A DNA stretch of 64,000 nt from Streptomyces sp. Root1304 (lineage in GTDB: Bacteria; Actinomycetota; Actinomycetes; Streptomycetales; Streptomycetaceae), in the NCBI RefSeq assembly GCF_001426405.1, contig NZ_LMEP01000002.1:1161-65160 (forward strand). The letters run 5' to 3'. The stretch's first letter is position 1. The number at the start of each line of letters is the position of its first letter. Both the position numbers and the translations under genes were made by a program. The notes under the pieces are model-generated. The model did not search any database. It was given only the letters and a program-made list of their open reading frames with translations, and was not told the origin of the DNA. Positions 9,505 through 17,505 of this stretch are shown here, piece after piece.

Positions 9505-11025
9505 ATGGCGTCCAGCCTGACGAAGGACTCGGCCGAACCCCTCGGCTACGAGAAGACCTTCCTCGGCCACCCCCGTGGTCTGGCCACTCTCTTCATGACC
9601 GAGATGTGGGAGCGTTTCTCCTACTACGGCATGAGGGCCCTTCTCGTTCTGTACCTGGTCTCCGGCGGCGTGGACGCCGCTACGGGCAGCCAGGGCGGCG
9701 GTCTCGCGATGACCGCGGCGACGGCGACGGCGATCTACTCCGTCTACGTCTCGATGGTCTACCTCATGGCCATGCCCGGCGGCTGGTTCGGCGACCGCGT
9801 CTGGGGCGCCCGCAAGACCGTCGCGATCGCGGCCTCCGTGATCATGCTCGGCCACGTCTCGCTGGCCATCCCCGGCCAGGCCATGTTCTTCGTCGGTCTC
9901 GCGCTCGTCGCGGTCGGCTCCGGCCTCCTGAAGGCCAACATCTCGACGATGGTCGGCCACCTCTACAAGGGCGCGGACGACCCGCGCCGTGACGGTGGCT
10001 TCACGCTCTTCTACATCGGCATCAACCTGGGCGCGTTCTTCGCGCCGCTGGTCATCGGCACCGTCGGTGAGAAGGTCAACTGGCACCTGGGCTTCGCCCT
10101 CGCCGCCGTCGGCATGGGCCTCGGCCTGGCCGTCTTCCTGGCCTTCGGCAAGACGCTGAACCCGAAGAGCAGCGAGGTCCCGAACCCGCTGTCCGCCGCG
10201 GAGCGCAAGGCCGTCATCACCAAGGTCGCCGTCGTCGTCGTCGTGGCCGCCGCGTTCTACGGCGCCGTCGTCGCGATGGGCATGTACACCCTGAACTGGG
10301 CGATGGTCCCGATCACCCTCGCGGGTCTGATCATCCCGGTCGCCGTCCTGGCCCGCATCAAGGGCGACAAGGACCTGAGCGCGGGCGAGAAGTCCCGCGT
10401 GACCGGCTACATCTGGTTCTTCGTCGCCGCCGCGATCTTCTGGATGATCTACGACCAGGGCGGCTCGACGCTGTCGCTGTTCGCCGACGCCAAGACCGCC
10501 GACACGATCTTCGGGCTCGGCTTCCCCGCCACCTGGTACCAGTCGCTGAACCCGCTGTTCGTGATGGCGCTGGCCCCGGTCTTCGCTTGGCTGTGGCTGT
10601 GGCTGGCCCGCAAGAACCAGGAGCCGAACACCATCGTGAAGTTCGCGATGGGCCTGGTCCTGGTCGGCGCGTCCTTCTTCGTCTTCATCGTCCCGATGAA
10701 CATGGCGGGCGACGGCACCAAGGTCTCCCCGATGTGGCTCGTCTCGATCTACATGATCCAGACCATCGGTGAGCTGTGCCTCTCCCCGGTCGGCCTCTCC
10801 GTCACCACGAAGATGGCGCCGCAGAAGTACGCCTCCCAGATGATGGGTGTCTGGTTCCTCGCCGTCACCGCCGGTGACTGCACCACGGGTCTGCTCTCCA
10901 TCGCGGGAGTCGACCTCAACGGCACGGGAATCATCGCCCTGCAAGCGACGCTCGCCGTCGCGGCCGGCTTCGCGATCTACATGTACCGCAAGAAGGTCCA
11001 GGGGCTCATGGGCAGCGTCCACTGA
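9505..11025 (+). CDS. Proton-dependent oligopeptide transporter (POT/PTR2)
   Basis: A 506-residue major-facilitator-type di/tripeptide-proton symporter. The signature near TM1 is complete (MTEMWERFSYYGMRALLVLYL, i.e. the ExxERFxYYG proton/peptide motif), followed by GGWFGDRVWGARKT and a second PTR2 signature region FTLFYIGINLGAFFAPLV. About 13-14 hydrophobic segments are present. The ATG at 9505 gives the conserved start; a codon at 9478 would add nine residues. It faces the two-component genes and is terminated by a convergent hairpin. Confidence 0.93.
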   Translation: MASSLTKDSAEPLGYEKTFLGHPRGLATLFMTEMWERFSYYGMRALLVLYLVSGGVDAATGSQGGGLAMTAATATAIYSVYVSMVYLMAMPGGWFGDRVWGARKTVAIAASVIMLGHVSLAIPGQAMFFVGLALVAVGSGLLKANISTMVGHLYKGADDPRRDGGFTLFYIGINLGAFFAPLVIGTVGEKVNWHLGFALAAVGMGLGLAVFLAFGKTLNPKSSEVPNPLSAAERKAVITKVAVVVVVAAAFYGAVVAMGMYTLNWAMVPITLAGLIIPVAVLARIKGDKDLSAGEKSRVTGYIWFFVAAAIFWMIYDQGGSTLSLFADAKTADTIFGLGFPATWYQSLNPLFVMALAPVFAWLWLWLARKNQEPNTIVKFAMGLVLVGASFFVFIVPMNMAGDGTKVSPMWLVSIYMIQTIGELCLSPVGLSVTTKMAPQKYASQMMGVWFLAVTAGDCTTGLLSIAGVDLNGTGIIALQATLAVAAGFAIYMYRKKVQGLMGSVH

Positions 11026-11049
11026 CGCACCCGTACCCGTACGGCCGTG

Positions 11050-11082
11050 AGGGCCGCCGCACCGATCCGGTGCGGCGGCCCT
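11050..11082. terminator. Bidirectional hairpin terminator
   Basis: Perfect stem with arm AGGGCCGCCGCACCG and its complement, three-base loop, between the convergent ends of the POT transporter and the sortase-substrate operon. Confidence 0.85.
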
Positions 11083-11128
11083 CCGCCGTTTCGGCGGGCT
11101 TCCGCCGTTCGGTGGCCCTCCGCCGTCG

Positions 11129-12547
11129 TCAGCGCCTGAGGCGCGCCCACGGAGTGAAGGCGAACACCGCGCCGCCCAGCAGGATCACCGTGCCGCCGAC
11201 GAGGGCGAGGGCGCGCAGGACGCCGTCGTTCTCGGCGCCGGTCTGGGCGAGGTTCTCGCCGGAGGAGCCGCCGGAGGCCGAGCTCCCGCCGCCCGAGCCG
11301 CTCCCCGAGCCGCTCCCGGAGCCGCCGGACACGCCGCCGGCCTGCTTGCTGGTGTCCAGTTCGAGGGAGGCCTTGACGGCGCCCTTGACCTGGCAGGGGA
11401 TCTGCATCTTCGAGCTGCCGAGCGTGACGTCGATGGTCAGCGCACCGGGGCTGAGCGTGGCCTTGCCCGTCGCGCCCGGCCGGTAGGTGCCCTTCATGTC
11501 CGCCAGGTTCACCGGGTCGCCGATCTTCAGGGCGGTGGCGTTGGCGGGGCCGGTGACCTTCACCGTGCCGCTGTCCGCGCCGCCGACCTTGATCGCCATG
11601 GAGGCCTTGAGGGCTCCCGCGGGCAGCGGGGCGGGGCTGTCCATGACGCCCTTGGCCGTCTTGACCGTGAGGTCGTAGGCGCCGCCGTTCTTCTTGGCGC
11701 TGATGGTGACCTTGGACTTGATGTCGGCGGGGCCGGGGGCCTGGCAGGCGAAGCCGACGGAGACCTCCGTACCGGGGAAGTCGGTCTGACCGCCACCGCC
11801 GCCGGAGGAACCGCCGGAGGCGGAGCCCGAGCCGGAGGAACCGGAGCCCGAGCCGGTGGAGCCGGTGGAGCCGCCGGTTCCGCCGGAGGAGCTGGTGGCC
11901 GAGCCGCCCGTGTTGTTGGATCCTCCACCGGTCGAGCTCGTCGAACCGCCGGAGGTCGTACCGCCCGACGTCGTACCGCCGGAGGTCGTCGAGGAGCCCC
12001 CGCCGTCCGTGACCTTGATGGTCGCGGCGACCGGCACCGCCTCCTTCGGGGTGCACTTCGTGTCCGTGGACAGCGGCTTGGACACGTTGATCGTGTACTT
12101 GTCGGGCGTGAGGGTGATCTCGCCCGCCTTGGTCAGCTTCAGCTTCCCCTTCATGTCGGACAGCGGCATCGCGCTGTTCTTGGGGACCGGCGGGTTCGTC
12201 CGGGGCCCCTCCATGGAGACGGTGCCGCTCGCCGCGCCGCCCACGGTGAGGACGCCGGTCGGCTTGACCGTGTCCTGGCCGAGGTCGAGCACGTCGGGGT
12301 TCTTCGAGGCGGCCTGGACCGTCTTCCAGACGATCTCGACCTCGTCGCCGACCTTGGCCTCCGCCGGCGCCGTGATGAGCACCTTCGTCGTCCCCTGCAC
12401 GGGCGGAAGCCCGGAGATGGACGGCGGGATGCACTCCGTCTTGTACGCGACCTCGGCGGCCTGCGCGGGGCCGGCGGAAATCAGGATCCCCGCGCCGCCG
12501 AGCATCAGCGCGACTCCGGCCGCGCTCATCCTCCGTTGCGTGTTCAC
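11129..12547 (-). CDS. Sortase-anchored surface protein (LAQTG), two-module
   Basis: A 472-residue exported protein: signal peptide (about 1-30, ending AQA), module 1 (31-180), a low-complexity Gly/Ser/Thr linker (about 182-252), module 2 (255-395), a second Gly/Ser stalk, LAQTG at 433-437, one membrane segment and an Arg tail. LAXTG is the motif preferred by class E sortases of Streptomyces, so covalent attachment to peptidoglycan is likely. Module 2 is clearly homologous to the single module of the first gene of this operon (shared VGGADSGTVKV, TGTY/KGTYxP, SLELD). Both modules carry paired cysteines. The GTG start overlaps the upstream stop by four bases. Last gene of a four-gene coupled operon; ligand unknown. 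Confidence 0.82.
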   Translation of the reverse strand: MNTQRRMSAAGVALMLGGAGILISAGPAQAAEVAYKTECIPPSISGLPPVQGTTKVLITAPAEAKVGDEVEIVWKTVQAASKNPDVLDLGQDTVKPTGVLTVGGAASGTVSMEGPRTNPPVPKNSAMPLSDMKGKLKLTKAGEITLTPDKYTINVSKPLSTDTKCTPKEAVPVAATIKVTDGGGSSTTSGGTTSGGTTSGGSTSSTGGGSNNTGGSATSSSGGTGGSTGSTGSGSGSSGSGSASGGSSGGGGGQTDFPGTEVSVGFACQAPGPADIKSKVTISAKKNGGAYDLTVKTAKGVMDSPAPLPAGALKASMAIKVGGADSGTVKVTGPANATALKIGDPVNLADMKGTYRPGATGKATLSPGALTIDVTLGSSKMQIPCQVKGAVKASLELDTSKQAGGVSGGSGSGSGSGSGGGSSASGGSSGENLAQTGAENDGVLRALALVGGTVILLGGAVFAFTPWARLRR

Positions 12548-13614
12548 GCATGTCCCTTCGTCGTCGGGCTGCTCTCTGGGGCTGACGGTGCGGAGTCAGG
12601 ACTGAACCACGGCAGGACCGCGGTGGGTTCTCCGTCCCCCGGGTCCGGTCGTACGGACCCGGGGGTACGTGTGCGGCGGCGGCCCGCGGCCCGGGAACGG
12701 GTCCGGTCGGGCCGGCCGGGGCCGGTGGTGGAGCGGGCGGGCCGGGCGGGGCGGGCGGGCCGGCTGCGGTCCACCACCGCCATCCCGATCCGGAACAGGG
12801 CGGCCGGTACGACGACGGCGAGCAGCAGCCAGAAGAGCGTCACGCCCCACGGCCGTCCGACGCCCCAGGGCTGCTCGACGAGGACCTTCTCCCCGTACTT
12901 CACGGACACCTGGTAGTCGCCGTGCGCGCCCGCCGGGAGTTCGACGGGGAGCCGGACGAGGGCCTTCTTGCCGGGGGCGACCGTGCCGCGCCACTGGCGT
13001 TCCTCGTACTGCGGGGTGAAGACGCCGTGGCTGGTGCCGACCTGGAAGACGGGGTCCTTCACCGGGGCGGAGCCGAGGTTGCCGACGGTGAAGACGATCT
13101 CCCGGGACGGCGGCGCCCCGAACCGGACGAGCAGGCCGCTGGAACCGTCGAGGCGTACGGCGGCGAGGACGGCGAGCCGCCCGTCGCCCGAGGGCTCGGG
13201 CAGCGGGGCGGTGGGGTGCCCGGCGACCGTGAACGGGCGGTCGACGGTGTCCTGACGGCCGGTGACCCCGGCCACGTGCACGACGCACGGGCAGGGCTTG
13301 GGCGGTTCGGTGACGGGGAGCTTCGCGCTGAACGCGCCCCTGGCGTCGACCGTGGCGGCCCTGCCCTCGGTGTTGGCGCAGGAGTTGGTGCCCCCGATGA
13401 CTCCGGTGCCGGGGGATCCCTGGCCGCAGATCAGGAGCATGAGCAGCGCGCCCGGCTGCCAGCCGCTGCCGCTGACGGTGATCTCGCCGCCCTTGCCGCC
13501 CTCCGCCTGCGAGAGTTCGACGACGGGGCCGGGGGCGGCCGTCGCGGGTGCGAGGGGCAGCAGCGCGAGGGCCAGGGCCGCGAGGAGGGCGGCTGCCGTA
13601 CGGATGGTCCTCAT
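12544..13614 (-). CDS. Secreted membrane-anchored protein, neocarzinostatin-like N-domain
   Basis: A 356-residue protein with signal peptide (1-27), an N-terminal beta domain reminiscent of the neocarzinostatin fold (EITVSGSGWQPGALL with two cysteine pairs: LICG/NSC and CPC), a second extracellular beta-domain (about 150-245), a membrane segment (about 253-278) and an 80-residue basic, Pro/Arg-rich cytoplasmic tail. It lacks a sortase motif. ATG overlaps the previous stop (ATGA) and its own stop overlaps the next start, so all four genes are coupled. The fold assignment is a weak resemblance only. Confidence 0.65.
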   Translation of the reverse strand: MRTIRTAAALLAALALALLPLAPATAAPGPVVELSQAEGGKGGEITVSGSGWQPGALLMLLICGQGSPGTGVIGGTNSCANTEGRAATVDARGAFSAKLPVTEPPKPCPCVVHVAGVTGRQDTVDRPFTVAGHPTAPLPEPSGDGRLAVLAAVRLDGSSGLLVRFGAPPSREIVFTVGNLGSAPVKDPVFQVGTSHGVFTPQYEERQWRGTVAPGKKALVRLPVELPAGAHGDYQVSVKYGEKVLVEQPWGVGRPWGVTLFWLLLAVVVPAALFRIGMAVVDRSRPARPARPARSTTGPGRPDRTRSRAAGRRRTRTPGSVRPDPGDGEPTAVLPWFSPDSAPSAPESSPTTKGHA

Positions 13615-14432
13615 GGTGTCGCTCCCGCCGAGGCTCGTGGGGTACGGGACCTGACGCGGCGCCGTACCGCGTAACCGCCGCCGCCCGCCGCGAGGAGCAG
13701 GCCGGCCGCGCCGGCGAGCGCGGGGCCCGAGGCGAAGGCGGCCTCGGCGCGGGCGGTGGCGGGCGCGGCGCCCGGGGCGGTGGCGGTCAGCCGGACGGTG
13801 ACGGAGTCGAGGGCGGGCGGGTCGGGCCAGGTCTCGGTGCGGGTGGTGCGCTCGCCGGGGCGGAGGGTGAGCGGCAGGGCGCGGTCCGGCCGGTCGAGGA
13901 CGGTGCCGAGGAGGCCTTCGGCGCGGACCGCGAGGCGCGGGGAGAGGACCGTGCTGCCCCGGTTGACCAGGGTGTAGCGGAGGGCGCCGGTGCCGGTGTC
14001 GACGCGGACGTCCTCGACGGTGAGCGCGGCGAGGTGCGGGCCGCTGACCCGGAGCCGCAGGTCGACGCGGACCTCGCGGCCGGCCGCGGCGGCCCGTACG
14101 GTGCCCCGGTGTTCGCCGGGCGGGAGGTCGGCGGTGACGGTCACGGCGAAGGGCACGTCGGCCCGGGTCCTGGCGGGCACGGTCACGGTCCGGGCGGCGA
14201 AGGAGACGGGTGCGCCCTGGCCGCTGAGCCGTACGGTGAGCGGCCGGGCGCCCGGGTTGGTGACCGACAGGGTGTCCTGGAGGACGCTCCCCGCGGGGCC
14301 CTCCAGATAGGCGTACGGCCGTCCGGCGGCGGGCGCCGCCGTCCAGCCCTGGGCCCCGGGGGGAGCCGCCGCGACCACGCCGCAGAGTGCGGTCGCGGCG
14401 GCCACGAGTCCCGAGCGTGCCGCCGTCCGCAT
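13611..14432 (-). CDS. Secreted membrane-anchored beta-domain protein
   Basis: A 273-residue protein with signal peptide (1-29), two extracellular beta-sandwich-like domains (about 36-130 and 131-235; LQDTLSVTNPGARPLTVRL resembles the start of DUF916/NEW3-type domains found in surface complexes) and a C-terminal membrane helix followed by an Arg-rich tail. It has no sortase signal. The ATG shares one base with the preceding stop (TGATG). Such proteins often support neighbouring surface proteins; here that is inference. Confidence 0.65.
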   Translation of the reverse strand: MRTAARSGLVAAATALCGVVAAAPPGAQGWTAAPAAGRPYAYLEGPAGSVLQDTLSVTNPGARPLTVRLSGQGAPVSFAARTVTVPARTRADVPFAVTVTADLPPGEHRGTVRAAAAGREVRVDLRLRVSGPHLAALTVEDVRVDTGTGALRYTLVNRGSTVLSPRLAVRAEGLLGTVLDRPDRALPLTLRPGERTTRTETWPDPPALDSVTVRLTATAPGAAPATARAEAAFASGPALAGAAGLLLAAGGGGYAVRRRVRSRTPRASAGATP

Positions 14433-15148
14433 CAGCGTGCCGTGCGCCGGCTGAGCCAGAGGACTCCGGCGGCGCCGGTCAGCAGGACGGTGCCGCCGAG
14501 GGTCCCGAGGGCCATGGCGGAGTCGAGGGGGCCGGTCTTGGGCAGCTCGGCGCCGGTGTCCCCGGTCGCTCCGGCGTCCCCGGAGCCGCCGGCGGCCGGG
14601 GGCGGGGTGTCGGAGCCGCCGGAGACGTCGGTGACGTCGAGTTCCAGCGAGGGCTTCGGACTGTTCTTGGCGGTGCAGACGGCGGCGTCCATGCCGAGGG
14701 CGTGCACCGTGAGCGTCCCGGCGGTGAAGGTGACCTTGCCGTTCTTCTTCGGGGTGTACGTGCCGGTCAGGGTGCCGATCTTGATGGGGGTGTCGGGCGG
14801 GATCGCGGCCGTGTTCGGCGTTCCCTTGACCTTGACGGTGCCGGAGTCGGCGCCGCCGAGGACGAGTTCGGCGCGCGGGGTCATGACGCCCTTGGGCAGT
14901 TCGACGGGGCTGTCGGAGACGCCCTTCTCGAACGACATGGTGATCGTGTACGCGCTGCCGCTCTTGACGGCCTTGATGTCGACGGGCGAGACGGCGCTCT
15001 TGGGCCCGATCTTCGTCTCGCAGGCGTAGCTGACGTCGACGACGGCCGCGTGGGCCGCCGGGGCGGCGGCCAGCACGGCCGCGCCCGTCACCGCTGCCGC
15101 AGCCGTGAGCGCGGCGGCCGTTCTCCTCCGGTTCGGCACCTTGGACAC
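14432..15148 (-). CDS. Sortase-anchored surface protein (LPKTG), one-module
   Basis: A 238-residue exported protein: signal peptide (1-35), a single beta-rich module (36-172) with cysteines at 43 and 158, a Gly/Pro spacer, LPKTG at 202-206, a membrane helix and an Arg-rich tail. The module is paralogous to module 2 of the LAQTG protein at the operon end. The GTG at 15148 is preferred to one at 15157 because GAGGGG lies eight bases upstream of it, whereas it abuts the earlier codon. First gene of the operon; the 150-bp upstream gap is its promoter region. Confidence 0.8.
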   Translation of the reverse strand: MSKVPNRRRTAAALTAAAAVTGAAVLAAAPAAHAAVVDVSYACETKIGPKSAVSPVDIKAVKSGSAYTITMSFEKGVSDSPVELPKGVMTPRAELVLGGADSGTVKVKGTPNTAAIPPDTPIKIGTLTGTYTPKKNGKVTFTAGTLTVHALGMDAAVCTAKNSPKPSLELDVTDVSGGSDTPPPAAGGSGDAGATGDTGAELPKTGPLDSAMALGTLGGTVLLTGAAGVLWLSRRTAR

Positions 15149-15303
15149 CCCGAACACCCCTCACCGCAACGGACCTGACGGTCTTTCAGATTGGGCGTCA
15201 AGGTACGCCTGAGGCCCTGAGGAGGGAAGGCAGGGGAACGTGCGGAGTTGTGAAAGTCCCCCGGAGATGTCCGGAGGGACGGGCGGGAGGCCGGGCGTCC
15301 GGC

Positions 15304-15723
15304 CTAGGCGGGAGCCGCGAGTTCGGCCCAGACCGTCTTCCCGGGGGCGCCCGGGGTGCGCTCGATGCCCCAGTCGAGGCAGAGGCGCTGCACGATGAAC
15401 ATCCCGTGGCCGCCGGGCCGCCCCGACCGGTGCGGGGTGCGGGGCGCGGGCTGTCCGGCGCCCCGGTCGGTGACTTCGAGGCGCAGGACCTTGGGCAGGC
15501 GCAGGACGCGCAGCCGCTCGGGGCCCTCGGCGTGCAGACAGGCGTTGGTCACCAGCTCGGAGACGACGAGCAGGACGTCCTCGGCGGCGGCTCTGCGGTC
15601 GGCGGTGGCGGCCGGCAGCCAGCCCCACTCGTGGAGGGCGGTCCGCGTGAAGTCGCGGGCGAGCGGCACGGTGCCGCTGGTCTCGCCGAGGGCGAGCGTA
15701 CGGACGTCGGAAGCTTGGTCCAT
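15304..15723 (-). CDS. RsbW-like anti-sigma factor / serine kinase
   Basis: A 139-residue GHKL (HATPase_c) protein: N-box ELVTNACLHA, G1 motif VTDRGAGQP and G2-like GRPGGHGMFIV are visible. Such Streptomyces proteins bind SigB-family sigma factors and phosphorylate STAS antagonists. With the STAS gene upstream on the same strand and the divergent sigma gene it forms a partner-switching module; the S. coelicolor SigI locus has an equivalent pair (PrsI/ArsI). The inter-gene gap to the STAS gene is 123 bp. Confidence 0.85.
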   Translation of the reverse strand: MDQASDVRTLALGETSGTVPLARDFTRTALHEWGWLPAATADRRAAAEDVLLVVSELVTNACLHAEGPERLRVLRLPKVLRLEVTDRGAGQPAPRTPHRSGRPGGHGMFIVQRLCLDWGIERTPGAPGKTVWAELAAPA

Positions 15724-15846
15724 CAGCGCTTCACCTCACCGATCGACGGGACAGAGACGGAACAGAGGGAGGAACAGTGGGGCGGACGTGCGGGGCGTGC
15801 GGGCGGCGGACCGGGGAGGCGGGCCCCGGGGCCGGGCGTGCGGGGC

Positions 15847-16215
15847 TCAGCCGGGAAGGGCTGTGGCGAGTGTCTCGTGCACGGTGAAGACGGCCTCCGC
15901 GCCCGTGATGTGGAACACCCGGGCGACCGCGGGCCGCATCGCCACCAGATGGACCCCGCCGCCGGCGGCCTCCGCGCGGAGCCGGGCGCCGAGCAGCACG
16001 TTGAGTCCGGTGGAGTCGCAGAACTCCAGGCCCGAGCAGTCCACGACGAGGCGCGCGCGCCCCGCGTCGAGCGCGTCGTCCAGGGGGCCGCGCAGCAGCT
16101 CGACGGTGTGGTGGTCGAGCTCACCGACCGGGGCGAGGACCTCGCTCGCACCCACGGTCCGGACCTCGACCCGCAACCGCGCGGGCGGCGCGCTGCCGAT
16201 GTGCTGGCGGTCCAT
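15847..16215 (-). CDS. STAS-domain anti-anti-sigma factor
   Basis: A 122-residue SpoIIAA/RsbV-like antagonist. The phosphorylation loop reads FCDSTGLNVLLGA, with the expected serine after Asp. Unphosphorylated antagonist would sequester the RsbW-like kinase and release the sigma factor. The ATG at 16215 is used; upstream in-frame codons (to 16407) encode no conserved sequence and run into the sigma promoter region. Divergent from the sigma factor by 222 bp. I saw no clear GTTT-N14-GGGTA promoter in that gap. Confidence 0.88.
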   Translation of the reverse strand: MDRQHIGSAPPARLRVEVRTVGASEVLAPVGELDHHTVELLRGPLDDALDAGRARLVVDCSGLEFCDSTGLNVLLGARLRAEAAGGGVHLVAMRPAVARVFHITGAEAVFTVHETLATALPG

Positions 16216-16437
16216 GGCCGTGCCTCTTCTCGCTCTCGCGGATGCCGACTGACGTGCCTCGAACCCTACAAGCGGGGCGCCCTCCCGCGCACACAAGGTC
16301 CACCACAAACCAGGACAAAGCGAATTGTCGATACTTGCGACCTCCCCCGCCGAGCAGGTAGGGCTAGTAGAGAACATCCGACACGACCGGCTTCGGAGGC
16401 GCCGCAAACCGCAGCAGAAGACCCCGGAAGGAGACCC

Positions 16438-17349
16438 ATGTCACCCCGGCTCGACGCCCCGCGTACCCCCCACGCGCCGTCGGCAGCAGTCCCCCTCGGC
16501 CGCCTGCCCACCCAGTCCCCCGACCATGCCCTCCAGCTCCCGGAACAGCTCACCGACCAGCCCCTCGACCGCATCGGACCGGTCGACGCGCGCGCTCTGT
16601 CGAAGCAGCTGTTCGCCCGGCTCGCCGAGCTGGAGGAGGGCACCCACGACCACGCGTACGTCCGCAACACCCTCGTCGAACTCAACCTGGCCCTGGTGAA
16701 GTTCGCCGCCGCCCGGTTCGGCACCCGCAGCGAGCCGATGGAGGACATCGTCCAGGTCGGCACCATCGGCCTGATCAAGGCGATCGACCGCTTCGAGCTG
16801 ACGCGCGGCGTCGAGTTCCCCACCTTCGCGATGCCGACCATCATCGGCGAGATCAAGCGCTTCTTCCGCGACACCTCCTGGTCCGTGCACGTACCCCGCC
16901 GGCTCCAGGAGCTCCGGCTCGACCTCGCCAGGGCGGGCGACGCCCTCTCCCAGCGCCTCGACCGCTCCCCCACCGTGGCCGAACTGGCGGAGGAGCTCGG
17001 CATCTCCCCCGAGGAGGTCGTCGAGGGCATGGCCGCGAGCAACGCGTACACCGCGAGCTCGCTCGACGCCCAGCCCGACGAGGAGGACGGCGGTGGCGGT
17101 GAGGCCACGCTCGCCGACCGGCTCGGCTACGAGGACCACGGGCTCACCGGGATCGAGTACATCGCGTCCCTGAAGCCCATGATCGCCTCGCTGCCCGCCC
17201 GCGAGCGGCACATCCTCTCCCTCCGCTTCGTCTCCGGCATGACCCAGTCGGAGATCGGCACGGAGCTGGGCATCTCGCAGATGCACGTCTCCCGGCTGCT
17301 CGCCCGCACCCTCGCCAGGCTGCGCCGGGGGCTCACTCTGGAGGAATGA
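16438..17349 (+). CDS. sigI: RNA polymerase sigma factor, SigB/SigF family (SigI-like)
   Basis: A 303-residue group 3 sigma factor with region 2 (VKFAAARFGTRSEPMEDIVQVGTIGLIKAIDRFE), region 2.4 around FPTFAMPTIIGEIKRFFRD, region 3 (SPTVAELAEELGI) and region 4 helix-turn-helix (MTQSEIGTELGISQMHVSRLL). The ATG at 16438 follows a perfect AAGGAG by four bases; an open frame extends far upstream but is not conserved. The name follows its position beside an RsbW-like kinase and STAS antagonist, as in the S. coelicolor sigI locus; it is a synteny argument. Likely role is stress or development-linked transcription. Confidence 0.88.
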   Translation: MSPRLDAPRTPHAPSAAVPLGRLPTQSPDHALQLPEQLTDQPLDRIGPVDARALSKQLFARLAELEEGTHDHAYVRNTLVELNLALVKFAAARFGTRSEPMEDIVQVGTIGLIKAIDRFELTRGVEFPTFAMPTIIGEIKRFFRDTSWSVHVPRRLQELRLDLARAGDALSQRLDRSPTVAELAEELGISPEEVVEGMAASNAYTASSLDAQPDEEDGGGGEATLADRLGYEDHGLTGIEYIASLKPMIASLPARERHILSLRFVSGMTQSEIGTELGISQMHVSRLLARTLARLRRGLTLEE

Positions 17350-17385
17350 CCTCCACCGTCTCCCCCGAGCCGCCAAAATGGCTGT

Positions 17386-17430
17386 GGAAAGGGCCCGTTC
17401 ACGGTCTTCCGACCCGGGACGGGCCCTTCC
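17386..17430. terminator. Hairpin terminator after sigma gene
   Basis: Arms GGAAAGGGCCCGT (17386-17398) and ACGGGCCCTTCC (17419-17430) flank a 20-base loop and close the sigma gene before the polysaccharide locus. Confidence 0.75.
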
Positions 17431-17505
17431 GCGCGACCGGAGGGCCGTGTTGACGGGCCGTCCGCACCGGGCCGGACCGAGCCCGGGGGTTCAGGGGGGA
17501 ATCAC

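Noticed and set aside
11821..12000. Triplet-like repeats suggesting a CRISPR or satellite
   Set aside because: They encode the Gly/Ser/Thr linker of the LAQTG protein; units are irregular and in frame, with no spacers.
16216..16437. SigB-type GTTT-N14-GGGTA promoter between STAS and sigma genes
   Set aside because: A GTTT is present on the minus strand but no GGGTA at the right distance.
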